From JACKHA01 sp041401985 (GTDB lineage Bacteria; Planctomycetota; Phycisphaerae; Phycisphaerales; UBA1924), in the NCBI GenBank assembly GCA_041401985.1, contig JAWKTE010000002.1:124001-188000 (forward strand): 64,000 nucleotides of DNA. Reading direction: 5' to 3'. The position numbers and the translations under genes were made by a program. Below are positions 47,147-54,795 of this stretch, in pieces. Within the stretch, counting starts at the first letter, position 1, and each line of letters starts with the position of its first letter. Below the pieces are notes generated by a model. That model had not been told where the DNA came from, ran no database searches, and saw only the letters and a program-made list of their open reading frames with translations.

Positions 47147-47929
47147 TCACCGGCCCTCGTACAGCCGATCCCCAAGCCAGTCGTGCAGCTGCGGCACCGA
47201 CTTGATCATGTCGGCCGTGTGCTTGATGTTGTACTCGACGCGGACGTACTCCACGCGGTCCTCGTGCAACAGCGCATAGCACGCCCGCGGGTCCAGGTCG
47301 CGCGGCTGGCCGACCGATCCGACGTTCACCACAACCTTCTCGTCCGGGCGGAACTTGTACGTCGCGTCGTCGCCCAGTTCCTTCACGGGCCAGAAGTCCG
47401 GCTCGTCGTTGAACACGCCCGGCTGATGGGTGTGCCCGACGATGCAGACCCGCTCGACGCGGTCGAAGATCGCCTCGAGTTTGTCCGGGGCGGTCTGCAC
47501 GTCCTCCTGAACGATGTACTCGTTGATTGGGCGGCGCGGCGAGCCGTGAACCGCCAGCAGCGGGTGGGGGAACCCGTCGGGCGGCTCGACCACACGCACA
47601 CGCAGGCGTCCCAGGAACTCGTAGCGGGCCGCCCGCTTGGCGCCGTCCGGCTCGGCGTCGAGTTGCTCGCGTGTCCAGTACGCGGCGGCCTCGGCGGTCG
47701 GGTTGAAGTTCGTCGGTTCGTACAGGACCCCGAAGTCGTGGTTGCCCATCAGGCTCCACTCGCACCGGTCCATGACCATGTCGATGGCGGCCAGCGGCTC
47801 CGGGCCGTATCCGATGATGTCGCCCAAGCAGATGATCCGCTTGACGCCGCGCCGGTCGATGTCCTCGAAGACGCGGCGGAGGGCCTCGGCGTTGCCGTGG
47901 ATGTCGGAGATGATGGCGGTGGTCGGCAC
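47147..47929 (-). CDS. Calcineurin-like metallophosphoesterase
   Basis: A 260-residue metallophosphoesterase of the YfcE/ApaH-like superfamily. The metal motifs are intact: DIHGN, GDIIGYGPEP, GNHD, VHGSPRRP and GHTHQPG. The start is a GTG at 47929 with AAGGA six bases upstream; a TTG two codons earlier is weaker. The C-terminal region after the last motif has FRPDEKVVVNVGSVGQPRDL. Likely a cytoplasmic phosphodiesterase or phosphatase; the substrate is unknown. Confidence 0.88.
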   Translation of the reverse strand: MPTTAIISDIHGNAEALRRVFEDIDRRGVKRIICLGDIIGYGPEPLAAIDMVMDRCEWSLMGNHDFGVLYEPTNFNPTAEAAAYWTREQLDAEPDGAKRAARYEFLGRLRVRVVEPPDGFPHPLLAVHGSPRRPINEYIVQEDVQTAPDKLEAIFDRVERVCIVGHTHQPGVFNDEPDFWPVKELGDDATYKFRPDEKVVVNVGSVGQPRDLDPRACYALLHEDRVEYVRVEYNIKHTADMIKSVPQLHDWLGDRLYEGR

Positions 47930-48367
47930 GGGCAATCCTTGGCGAAGTCTTCACACCGGTTTCGGGCGGCGTGCGGTTGATGGGCCGGCCAGAGCCCGCC
48001 CCGTGTCCCTACCGGGACAAACGGGAAGCGGACACCATAGCCTCAATCCGCAGTTGGCGGTCGGCCCGGGCCGGGCGGCGGACGAGAATCCCCCCGAATC
48101 CGGGCCGGATCGAAGGCGGGGCCTCGAAGCGCCGATAAACCCGAGTCGGCGACCCGTGCCGGTGTCCTCAGCCCCGGATTCCTGCCCGCAGGCACCGTGG
48201 TTGCAGCCTCCGTTTCGAATCGCCGCGCGGCCCGCCCCCGCCGGGGGCCTCTACGATGCCGCAGGCCTGCGGCCCGGATGGATCCGGGCCGGTTCTCCTC
48301 CCCCGATGCCCGCCCGCGGGCGTCGGGGCTCACGTCCGGCGGCCCGCCCGCCGATGCAGGACACGCC
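47930..48367. other. Intergenic leader before clpP1 with GC hairpins
   Basis: About 440 bases with no gene seen. Close to clpP1 there are several strong palindromes, among them CCGCAGGCCTGCGG, CCCGGATGGATCCGGG and CCCGCCCGCGGGCG, at about 48260-48330. They could form an RNA leader controlling clpP1, or simply reflect GC-rich sequence. A possible promoter was not found. No tig gene lies upstream. Confidence 0.45.
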
Positions 48368-48964
48368 ATGCCAGCTGCCAATGTGACATACCAGCGGACG
48401 CGTGAGATGACGATCGACGAGCTCTTGCTCGAGAATCGGATCGTGTTCCTCACCCAGGACATCAACCACGTCTCCGCGACGCGGGTCATGATGCAGATGC
48501 TCTACCTGGAGAACATGAAGAAGGGCCAGGACATCCACTTCTACATCAAGAGCCCGGGCGGCTCGGTGGACGACACCCTGGCCATCTACGACACCATGCG
48601 GTTCCTCTCCAGCCCGGTGGCGACGTACTGCATCGGGTACGCCTACTCGGGCGGGGCGGTGCTGCTGGCCGCGGGCACCGCGGGCAAGCGGTACATCCTG
48701 CCGCATGCCAAGGTCATGATCCACCAGCCCTACGGCGGCGTGACCGGCCAGGCCGAGGACATCCGCATCCAGGCCGAGCAGATCATCAAGAGCAAGCGCC
48801 AACTCAACGAGATCCTCGGGCACCACTGCAAGAAGAGCCCCGAGCAGATCCACAAGGACGCCGAGCGCGACCGCTACTTCACCGCGAGCGAGGCCAAGGA
48901 ATACGGCCTGGTCGACGAGGTGCTCGTGCACCCGCCCAAGGACGGCCCGAACCTCGGGCACTGA
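48368..48964 (+). CDS. clpP: ATP-dependent Clp protease proteolytic subunit, ClpP1
   Basis: The peptidase subunit of Clp, which degrades unfolded proteins fed by ClpX or ClpA/C. 198 residues. The catalytic triad is visible: Ser94 in GYAYSGGAVLLAAG, His119 in VMIHQPYGG, and Asp168 in AERDRYFTASEA. The region before Ser94 differs from the usual AASMGA, but the serine is in place. It is followed by a second clpP gene 154 bases downstream, so ClpP1 and ClpP2 may form mixed rings. The ATG at 48368 has no good ribosome binding site. Confidence 0.93.
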   Translation: MPAANVTYQRTREMTIDELLLENRIVFLTQDINHVSATRVMMQMLYLENMKKGQDIHFYIKSPGGSVDDTLAIYDTMRFLSSPVATYCIGYAYSGGAVLLAAGTAGKRYILPHAKVMIHQPYGGVTGQAEDIRIQAEQIIKSKRQLNEILGHHCKKSPEQIHKDAERDRYFTASEAKEYGLVDEVLVHPPKDGPNLGH

Positions 48965-49118
48965 GCCCCCGCCACGCTCCCATCGGGCGCCGCCTACCCA
49001 CGCCGCCAGTCCGCCGGCCTCCGGCTGCCCGACCTCCAGGACTCAGGACCAAGGACCCAGGACCGCAAGACCCGATACTCCCGCCGAGGCCCGCGCTCGG
49101 ACAATCCAGGACCATCCC

Positions 49119-49745
49119 ATGTCGTACCTCGTGCCCATCGTCATCGAGAAGTCCGCCCGCGGCGAGCGGTCCTACGACATCTACTCGCGCCTGCTCAAGG
49201 ACCGCATCATCTTCCTCGGCGGCGGCGTCAACGACGAGATCGCCAACCTCGTCATCGCCCAGATGCTCTTCCTGGCCAACGAGGACGCCAAGAGCGACAT
49301 CCACCTCTACATCAACTCCCCGGGCGGCTCGGTCACCGCCGGGCTCGGCATCGTCGACACGATGAACTACATCAAGCCCGACGTGTGCACGTACATCATC
49401 GGGCAGGCCGCGTCCATGGGCTCGCTGCTGGCCTGCTCCGGGGCCCGCGGCAAGCGGTTCGCCCTGACCAACGCCCGCAACCTGCTCCACCAGCCGCTGC
49501 TCTCGGGGGTCATGGAGGGCCAGGCGACCGACATCGAGATCGAGGCCCGCGAGATGCTCCGCCTGCGCGAGCGTCTGTACTCGATCTACTCGGCCGCCAC
49601 CGGCAAGCCCTCCGACGAGATCGCCCGCGACTGCGACCGCAACAAGTGGCTGGACGAGAAGGAGATGCTCGAGTACGGGCTGATCGACCGCGTGCTGGAG
49701 ACGATGCCGCAGGTCGCGCGCACGCACGACAGCGACGACGAATAA
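49119..49745 (+). CDS. clpP: ClpP2, with Asn in place of the catalytic Asp
   Basis: A second Clp proteolytic subunit, 208 residues. Ser99 (GQAASMGSLLAC) and His124 (NLLHQPLLSG) are present. At the third triad position the usual ERD reads DRN: Asn175 in RDCDRNKWLDEKEMLEYGL. The same change is known in ClpP1 of Listeria, which works mainly with its active partner. It is therefore possible that ClpP2 needs ClpP1 for full activity. It is co-directional with clpP1 and the CorA-type gene 63 bases later. Confidence 0.93.
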   Translation: MSYLVPIVIEKSARGERSYDIYSRLLKDRIIFLGGGVNDEIANLVIAQMLFLANEDAKSDIHLYINSPGGSVTAGLGIVDTMNYIKPDVCTYIIGQAASMGSLLACSGARGKRFALTNARNLLHQPLLSGVMEGQATDIEIEAREMLRLRERLYSIYSAATGKPSDEIARDCDRNKWLDEKEMLEYGLIDRVLETMPQVARTHDSDDE

Positions 49746-49808
49746 TCCCGGGCCGCGGCCGGTGACCTTGCGAGCCGCACGCCGCGGTCGTGGAGGCGTC
49801 GCCAGCCC

Positions 49809-50819
49809 ATGAGCCAGCCCGAGACCGCCGTCCCCGCCGAGCACACGATCGCCGACACCGCCGGCGCGTTCTCGATCCTGCGCCTCGATGGCGAGGGCGG
49901 GGCGACGCCGCTCGAACCGGGTCGGGACGCCTCGTGGCGGTTGGACATCGAGCCGGTCTGGCTCGACCTTGACCGCCGGCACGAGCGAGTGAAGCGGTTC
50001 ATCCGTGAGGGCGCGGTCCGCGACCACCTGCTGGCCGAGGCGATGCTGGCCGAGGAGACCCGCCCGCGCTGCGTCGAGGACGACGAGGGCATGCTGCTCA
50101 TCCTGCGGGCGGTGAACCTCAATCCCGGCACCGATCCGGAAGACATGGTCGCGGTCCGCCTGTGGATCACGCCGTCGGCGGTGCTCTCGGCCCGGATGTT
50201 CCACCTCAAGTCGATCGCCGACATCCGCGAGGCGCTCCAGGCCGGCAAGGGTCCGAAGGGCGTCGGCGAACTGGTGGTGCTGCTGATCACGCGGATCGTG
50301 GCCCGGCTGGTCCCGGTGATCGAGGAACTCCGCGAGACGTGCGACGACCTCGAGGACCATGTCATCGCGCCCGACTCCGACCCGGAGCACGCCCAGGTCG
50401 CGGCCATCCGGCGCCGGGCCATCCTGCTCAAGCGGTACATGACGCCGCAGCGCGACGCGATGCGACACCTGCAGACCGCGCACGTCTCGTGGCTCACGGA
50501 GAACGACCGGGCCCGCCTCGCGGAGGCGACCGACCAGTTGCAGCGGTGCGTCGAGGACCTGGAGGCGGTCCGCGAGAGAGCGATGGTGATCCAGGAAGAA
50601 CTCGAGAGCCACGCGACGGCCCGCCAGGGCCAGGCCCTCTACACGCTCTCGATCGTCACGGTGCTGTTCCTGCCGCTGGGGTTCCTGACGGGCCTGATGG
50701 GCATGAACGTGAGGATCCCGGGCGAGGGCGGCTCGCTGGGGTTCTGGATCGCGGTGGGGGCGATGCTGTGCATCGTGGGCGTGGAACTGTGGCTGTTCAA
50801 GCGGTTCAAGTGGCTGTGA
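49809..50819 (+). CDS. CorA/ZntB family divalent metal ion transporter
   Basis: A 336-residue member of the CorA superfamily, which forms pentameric metal channels in the inner membrane. The long cytoplasmic domain is followed by two C-terminal membrane helices at about 278-297 and 311-330. The pore motif GMN is at 298-300 (GMNVRIPG). The helix-rich stalk is rich in charged residues (EELRETCDDLEDHVIAP). Length and layout are closer to ZntB than CorA, so it might move zinc or magnesium. Confidence 0.88.
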   Translation: MSQPETAVPAEHTIADTAGAFSILRLDGEGGATPLEPGRDASWRLDIEPVWLDLDRRHERVKRFIREGAVRDHLLAEAMLAEETRPRCVEDDEGMLLILRAVNLNPGTDPEDMVAVRLWITPSAVLSARMFHLKSIADIREALQAGKGPKGVGELVVLLITRIVARLVPVIEELRETCDDLEDHVIAPDSDPEHAQVAAIRRRAILLKRYMTPQRDAMRHLQTAHVSWLTENDRARLAEATDQLQRCVEDLEAVRERAMVIQEELESHATARQGQALYTLSIVTVLFLPLGFLTGLMGMNVRIPGEGGSLGFWIAVGAMLCIVGVELWLFKRFKWL

Positions 50820-50825
50820 GGCGGG

Positions 50826-51014
50826 TCATCCGTCGGCGTCGCGCTTCATCTTCACGCACAGTGCGAAGATCGCGACCAGCACGATGATGCCGCCGACCCA
50901 GACGAAGGCGGTCTTCTCCGGCGAGTCGGTCCAGTTGGCGATGTCGGTGCCGGCGTCGGCCTGGATCTGCGTGTGCAGCGATCCGGGAGGGCTGACCTGG
51001 GCGATTGGGGACAT
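50826..51014 (-). CDS. Small single-span membrane protein, 62 aa
   Basis: Not recognised. Begins MSPIAQVSPPGSLHTQIQAD, has one membrane helix (about 37-56, FVWVGGIIVLVAIFALCVKM), then a charged end KMKRDADG. It is predicted to sit with the N-terminus outside and the C-terminus inside. It ends five bases before the CorA-type gene's stop on the other strand. It is the last gene in the minus-strand run that includes pdhB. Confidence 0.6.
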   Translation of the reverse strand: MSPIAQVSPPGSLHTQIQADAGTDIANWTDSPEKTAFVWVGGIIVLVAIFALCVKMKRDADG

Positions 51015-51085
51015 GAAAGCGGTTGTTGGGAGCGGTTAGACGACGCTTTCGTCGGACGGGCGACGAATCTTCCGGAAGCCATCGC

Positions 51086-52060
51086 TCAATACGCCAGCAC
51101 CTGCTCCACCGCCTCCTGGATCCTCTTCGCGTTGGGGAGGTACTCGTTCTCCAGTTTGTAGTACGGCATGATCGTGTCGAAGCCGGTGACGCGCTGCACC
51201 GGGGCCTGGAGGTGCAGGAACGCCTCCTCCTGGATCACGGTGGCGATCTCGGCCCCCATGCCCGCGGTCTTGGCCGCCTCGTGCACCACCACGCACCGCC
51301 CGGTCTTCTGGACCGACTGGATCACCGCGTCGCGGTCGAAGGGGTTGATGGAGCGTAGGTCGATGAGTTCGACCGACACGTCCTCGGGCAGGTTGTCCAG
51401 GGCCGCGAGGCACTCGAAGACCATCGAGCCCCAGGTGATGAGCGAGACGTCGGTGCCCTCGCTAACCATCTTGGCCTGGCCGATCGGGATGGTGTAGTCC
51501 TCCTCGGGGACCTCTTCCTTGTACGACCGGTAGACGCGCTTGGGCTCAAAGAACACGACGGGGTCGGGGTCGCGGATGGCCGCGAGCAGCAGGCCCTTGG
51601 CGTCGCGCGGCGTCGAGGGCACCACGACCTTGATCCCCGGGTGGTGGGTGTAGATCGCCTCGGGCGAGTCGGAGTGCAGTTCGGGGGCGTGGATGCCGCC
51701 GCCCCACGGCACGCGGACGGTCATGGGCACGGTGATGGCCCCGCGCGTGCGGTTGCGCATGCGGCCCGCGTGGTTGACGAGCTGGTCGTAGGCCGGGCCG
51801 AGGAAGCCCTCGAACTGGATCTCGGGGATGGGGCGCATGCCGCCCATGGCCAGGCCGATGGCGGCCCCCATGATGCCGGACTCGTCGAGTGGCGAGTCGA
51901 CGACGCGCTCGGCCCCGAAGCGGGCCTGGAGCCCTTCGGTGACGCGGAAGACGCCGCCGTTGGCGCCGACGTCCTCGCCGAGCAGGACGAGGCGGTCGTC
52001 CCGCTCCATTTCCTGGGCGAGGGTAGAGTTGATGGCCTGGACGAGGTTGAGTTCGGGCAT
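51086..52060 (-). CDS. pdhB: Pyruvate dehydrogenase E1 component, beta subunit
   Basis: The beta subunit of the thiamine-diphosphate-dependent E1 of pyruvate (or another 2-oxo acid) dehydrogenase. 324 residues with the usual order: LGEDVGANGGVFRVTEGL, the DSPLDESGIMGAAIGLAMGG segment, GGIHAPELHSDSPEA and the C-terminal transketolase domain (GSMVFECLAALDNL). The ATG at 52060 fits the family start. The alpha subunit gene is 1.2 kb upstream on the same strand, but three or four small genes lie between. No E2 or E3 genes are in the window. Confidence 0.93.
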   Translation of the reverse strand: MPELNLVQAINSTLAQEMERDDRLVLLGEDVGANGGVFRVTEGLQARFGAERVVDSPLDESGIMGAAIGLAMGGMRPIPEIQFEGFLGPAYDQLVNHAGRMRNRTRGAITVPMTVRVPWGGGIHAPELHSDSPEAIYTHHPGIKVVVPSTPRDAKGLLLAAIRDPDPVVFFEPKRVYRSYKEEVPEEDYTIPIGQAKMVSEGTDVSLITWGSMVFECLAALDNLPEDVSVELIDLRSINPFDRDAVIQSVQKTGRCVVVHEAAKTAGMGAEIATVIQEEAFLHLQAPVQRVTGFDTIMPYYKLENEYLPNAKRIQEAVEQVLAY

Positions 52061-52076
52061 GGGTGGGTCCTGTTGG

Positions 52077-52487
52077 TCAGAGGCGGTCCAACTCGTCGTC
52101 GGTCGGCAGCGGAGCATATTCCCGCACAACCCCACGCTGCACGACCCAGAGTTTGCCGCGGAGCGAAGCCACGCCTCGCTCGCTTTGGGCCGTCCGGAGC
52201 GCTTCGAGCAGGGTTTGAACGCCGGGTTCGAGGCTTGCTCTCCCGCCGCGGTCGGGGTAGCGAAGAAGCACGATCCCCGCAAAGTCCGCGGGCGGGTAAA
52301 GAAGGGGGTTGGCAAACTCCTTGTCGAGTGTCACGAGGCAGCGAGACTCGCGTGCGCAGTGCTCCGCGAGCGGGCGGTCGGAGCCTCCGGAAAGGCCCTG
52401 CTCGACCACCGTCGACACGTCATGTCCGGCGGATGCAAGCAACTCGACGGCCCACTGACCGAGGTTCTCGTCGAGCTTGAAGTTCAC
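52077..52487 (-). CDS. DUF5615-like PIN-domain protein, putative toxin
   Basis: A 136-residue protein of the DUF5615 PIN-like type that pairs with DUF433 proteins. It opens NFKLDENLGQWAVELLASAG; further acidic residues are in ESRCLVTLDKEFAN, which would form the metal site of a PIN ribonuclease. The GTG at 52487 overlaps the upstream DUF433 stop by four bases, which decides the start. Many such pairs are annotated as toxin-antitoxin systems (VapBC-like), though activity has rarely been shown. It ends 16 bases before pdhB. Confidence 0.82.
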   Translation of the reverse strand: MNFKLDENLGQWAVELLASAGHDVSTVVEQGLSGGSDRPLAEHCARESRCLVTLDKEFANPLLYPPADFAGIVLLRYPDRGGRASLEPGVQTLLEALRTAQSERGVASLRGKLWVVQRGVVREYAPLPTDDELDRL

Positions 52488-52729
52488 GCGGGCTTCCTGA
52501 TCTCGATGTCCACGAATCGCTCGCGCGACATCTCCGCGCCGTACGCGATGCACGCCAGGATGTCGTCCCGCTTGAGGTGCGGATACGCCTCCAGCAGCAT
52601 CTCGATGGTGTCCCCGGCCGCGAGCATGTCGAGGATGAGCGAGACCCAGATCCGCGTGCCGCGGATGCAGGGCTTGCCGAAGCAGACGTTGGGGGTGATC
52701 GTGATGCGGTCAAGGAGTTCGTTGTCCAT
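52484..52729 (-). CDS. DUF433 domain protein, putative antitoxin
   Basis: 81 residues, the standard length. The DUF433 core is clear: ITITPNVCFGKPCIRGTRI, then SLILDMLAAGDTIEMLLEAY and LKRDDILACIAYGAE. The fold contains a helix-turn-helix and may bind DNA. The 3' end overlaps the PIN-like gene by four bases. The pair interrupts the two pyruvate dehydrogenase E1 genes. Confidence 0.88.
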   Translation of the reverse strand: MDNELLDRITITPNVCFGKPCIRGTRIWVSLILDMLAAGDTIEMLLEAYPHLKRDDILACIAYGAEMSRERFVDIEIRKPA

Positions 52730-53044
52730 GTCGTTGCCCGTTCCGGTTGCCGGACTTGCCTCTCTGTTCGAAAGAATCGGGCGAAACCAGACTTGGCGTT
52801 CTACCGCTCAAATCGGCGCACTCGGCTCGTGTCACTCCAATACGCACGGGCTCTGCGGGTGCATCGTGTGCGGGAACACGTTCGAGCCGACCGCCATCAC
52901 GCAATGGCGCGGCAGCGGCGACACCGATGCGGAGTGCCCGTGCTGCGGCGTGCTCGCCTCGACGGCCGCCCGATTGCGGCGGGTGGCGTCGAAGGCTCGC
53001 CGCGTCGCGTGCGTCTGTCGCAGTTCGCGCCCACGCCCCATCGC
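52730..53044. other. Gap with a zinc-ribbon-like reading on the + strand
   Basis: No complete gene is seen here. On the + strand, about 52851-52950 reads CGCIVCGNTFEPTAITQW and then CPCCGVLAS, a CxxC...CxxC arrangement like the zinc-ribbon proteins found in many bacteria. Sequence around it does not look like a matching protein, so this may be a gene remnant or chance. It lies between the DUF433 gene and the small gene at 53045 inside the pdhA-pdhB region. Confidence 0.3.
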
Positions 53045-53254
53045 TCATCCCCTCCACTCCGGATCGATCATGGGCATCAGTTCCCGCAGCGGGATGAGGA
53101 TGTGGTACGCGTTGCCGCCGAGCAGGTGGGCGGCGGTGTAGTCGCCGCGGTCCTCGACGTGGATGAAGTGGAACGGGTTGAGCCACGCGATGGTCGGCTT
53201 GTCCGGCGAGTCGGCGTTGAAGACGGGGACCTGGATGAACTTGGGGGTGATCAT
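53045..53254 (-). CDS. Small FlbD-like protein of unknown function
   Basis: 69 residues from an ATG at 53254. The order FIQVPVFNADSPDKPTIAWL, NPFHFIHVED, YTAAHLLGGNAYHILI and REL is similar in strand layout to FlbD-type small proteins (a target ligand, Asn, then strands and a final helix). The similarity is weak, so no function is given. It lies 26 bases after pdhA and on the same strand. Confidence 0.6.
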   Translation of the reverse strand: MITPKFIQVPVFNADSPDKPTIAWLNPFHFIHVEDRGDYTAAHLLGGNAYHILIPLRELMPMIDPEWRG

Positions 53255-53280
53255 GGGTGTGTCGCCAAGCAAAACTCGGC

Positions 53281-54411
53281 TCAGACGTGCTCGGCCTGGC
53301 CCGGCGCCCGCAGCCCCACCTGCCCCGGCTCCTGCCCCAAACTGTGCGTCCGCAGCGTGTCACGCTGGCGGCGAAGTTCCGCCGGGATCTCGTTGAACAG
53401 GTGGTTGAACATGTCGTCGGTGTGCGGCTTCTCGATGCCCTCGGCGGTCTTGACCACCTCGGCCGTGATCTTCTTGGCCCGCTCGTCGAGTTCCGACTGC
53501 TTCTTGTCGCTCCACTGGTCCTTCCGCTCGAGGTACTTCCGCGTGCGGATCAGCGGGTCCTTGAGTTTCCAGGAGTCGACCTCCTCGGCCGAGCGATACC
53601 GCTTGGCGTCGTCGGCGGTGGTGTGGTCGCCGAGGCGATAGGTGATGGCCTCGATGAACGACGGCCCGCCGCCGGCCCGGGCCCGGTCGGCCGCGTCCTT
53701 GGTCGCCTTGTAGACCGCGAAGATGTCGTTGCCGTCGACCTGCATCGTCGGCATGCCGTAGCCAAGCGCCTTCTGCGCGATCGTCTCGCCCGCGGTCTGG
53801 ATCTCGCGCGGCACGGAGATCGCCCACTGGTTGTTCTGGCAATAGAAGATGCACGGCACCTGCTGCGTGCCCGCGAAGTTCATCGCCCCGTGGAAGTCGC
53901 CCTCGCTGGTGGCCCCGTCGCCGAAGAACGTGCAGGCCACGCCCCGCTCCTTGCGGAGTTTCATCGCCCACGCGATGCCCACGGCGTGGAGCATGTGCGT
54001 GCCGATCGGGATCGACAGCGGCGTGATGTTCAGCCCGTCCGGGATCTGGTTGCCCCGCTCGTCGCCCATCCAGTGCAGGAGGATGTAGTGCATGGGCAGG
54101 CCGTGCATGAACAGGGCCGCGTTCTCGCGGTAGCAGGGGACCAGCCAGTCGGTGCCCTTCTCGAGCGCGATGGCCGCCCCGACGGCGTTGGCCTCCTGGC
54201 CCTTGTTCTGGGGGTACGTGCCCATGCGCCCGGAGCGCTGGAGTTTGAACGCCACCTCGTCCAGCGTGCGGCAGATGGTCATCTGCTCGTACAGGTGGAC
54301 GACCTGCTCGTCGGTGAGCGTGTTCTTGGCGAGTTTCTCGTCGAGTTTCCCGTCCTCGTCGAGGATCTGCATGTGGTCGATCTGGGCCTTGTAGACGGTG
54401 CGGATGGGCAT
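53281..54411 (-). CDS. pdhA: Pyruvate dehydrogenase E1 component, alpha subunit
   Basis: The alpha subunit of the E1 decarboxylase, 376 residues. The thiamine-diphosphate motif is GDGATSEGDFHGAMNFA, extended by CQNNQWAISVP, and the segment QNKGQEANAVGAA fits the E1-alpha fold; the phosphorylation-loop area YRLGDHTTADDAKRYR is also present. ATG 54411 gives the family start. It is separated from pdhB by at least three small genes. The complex turns pyruvate into acetyl-CoA with E2 and E3 encoded elsewhere. Confidence 0.93.
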   Translation of the reverse strand: MPIRTVYKAQIDHMQILDEDGKLDEKLAKNTLTDEQVVHLYEQMTICRTLDEVAFKLQRSGRMGTYPQNKGQEANAVGAAIALEKGTDWLVPCYRENAALFMHGLPMHYILLHWMGDERGNQIPDGLNITPLSIPIGTHMLHAVGIAWAMKLRKERGVACTFFGDGATSEGDFHGAMNFAGTQQVPCIFYCQNNQWAISVPREIQTAGETIAQKALGYGMPTMQVDGNDIFAVYKATKDAADRARAGGGPSFIEAITYRLGDHTTADDAKRYRSAEEVDSWKLKDPLIRTRKYLERKDQWSDKKQSELDERAKKITAEVVKTAEGIEKPHTDDMFNHLFNEIPAELRRQRDTLRTHSLGQEPGQVGLRAPGQAEHV

Positions 54412-54484
54412 CGGGGCCTCCGGTGCGGGGGTCAGGGAGCGAAGTGGGGGCATTCTACGGGCGGCCCGCCCGGATCGCACCCGA

Positions 54485-54765
54485 TCGACCTGGGCAAGCC
54501 CCAAGCGCGCGAGCCGGGGCGTCCCCAACCAGGTCCCATCAAAGCGAGCCGGGGCGTCCCCGCCCCGGTCCGAGGAAGCGCGAGCCGGGGCGTCCCCGCC
54601 CCGGTACTTCCCTCACATGCTCCCGATGCGCTCGCATGTGGGGAGTCCGGGGCGTGGACGCGCCGGCTCGCGCGTGGAGGAGGAGTGACCGGGGCGTGGA
54701 CGCCCCGGCTCGCGCGCGGGGTGAGGGGTGACCGGGGCGGGGACGCCCCGGCTCGCGCGCGGGGC
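54485..54765. repeat. Cluster of six CCGGGGCGTCCCCGCCCCGG palindromic repeats
   Basis: Six copies of a repeat of about 25-30 bases, with core GAGCCGGGGCGTCCCCGCCC. Three read in the + direction (about 54490, 54546, 54579) and three in the - direction (about 54645, 54690, 54731), facing each other. Together they fill most of the 384-base space between pdhA and folD. Further copies occur at 24475, 41043, 58145-58284 and 61612-61748, about 14 in all. They resemble REP elements. Confidence 0.85.
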
Positions 54766-54795
54766 GCTGTGCCCGCGCGACTCGTACCATCCCGC

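Noticed and set aside
54485..54765. CRISPR array from closely spaced repeats
   Set aside because: Spacing is irregular, orientation reverses midway, and the units are palindromic REP-like elements.
53257..54795. Extended N-terminus for folD over pdhA
   Set aside because: It is antisense to a clear E1 alpha subunit and passes through the repeat cluster; the family match begins only at 54796.
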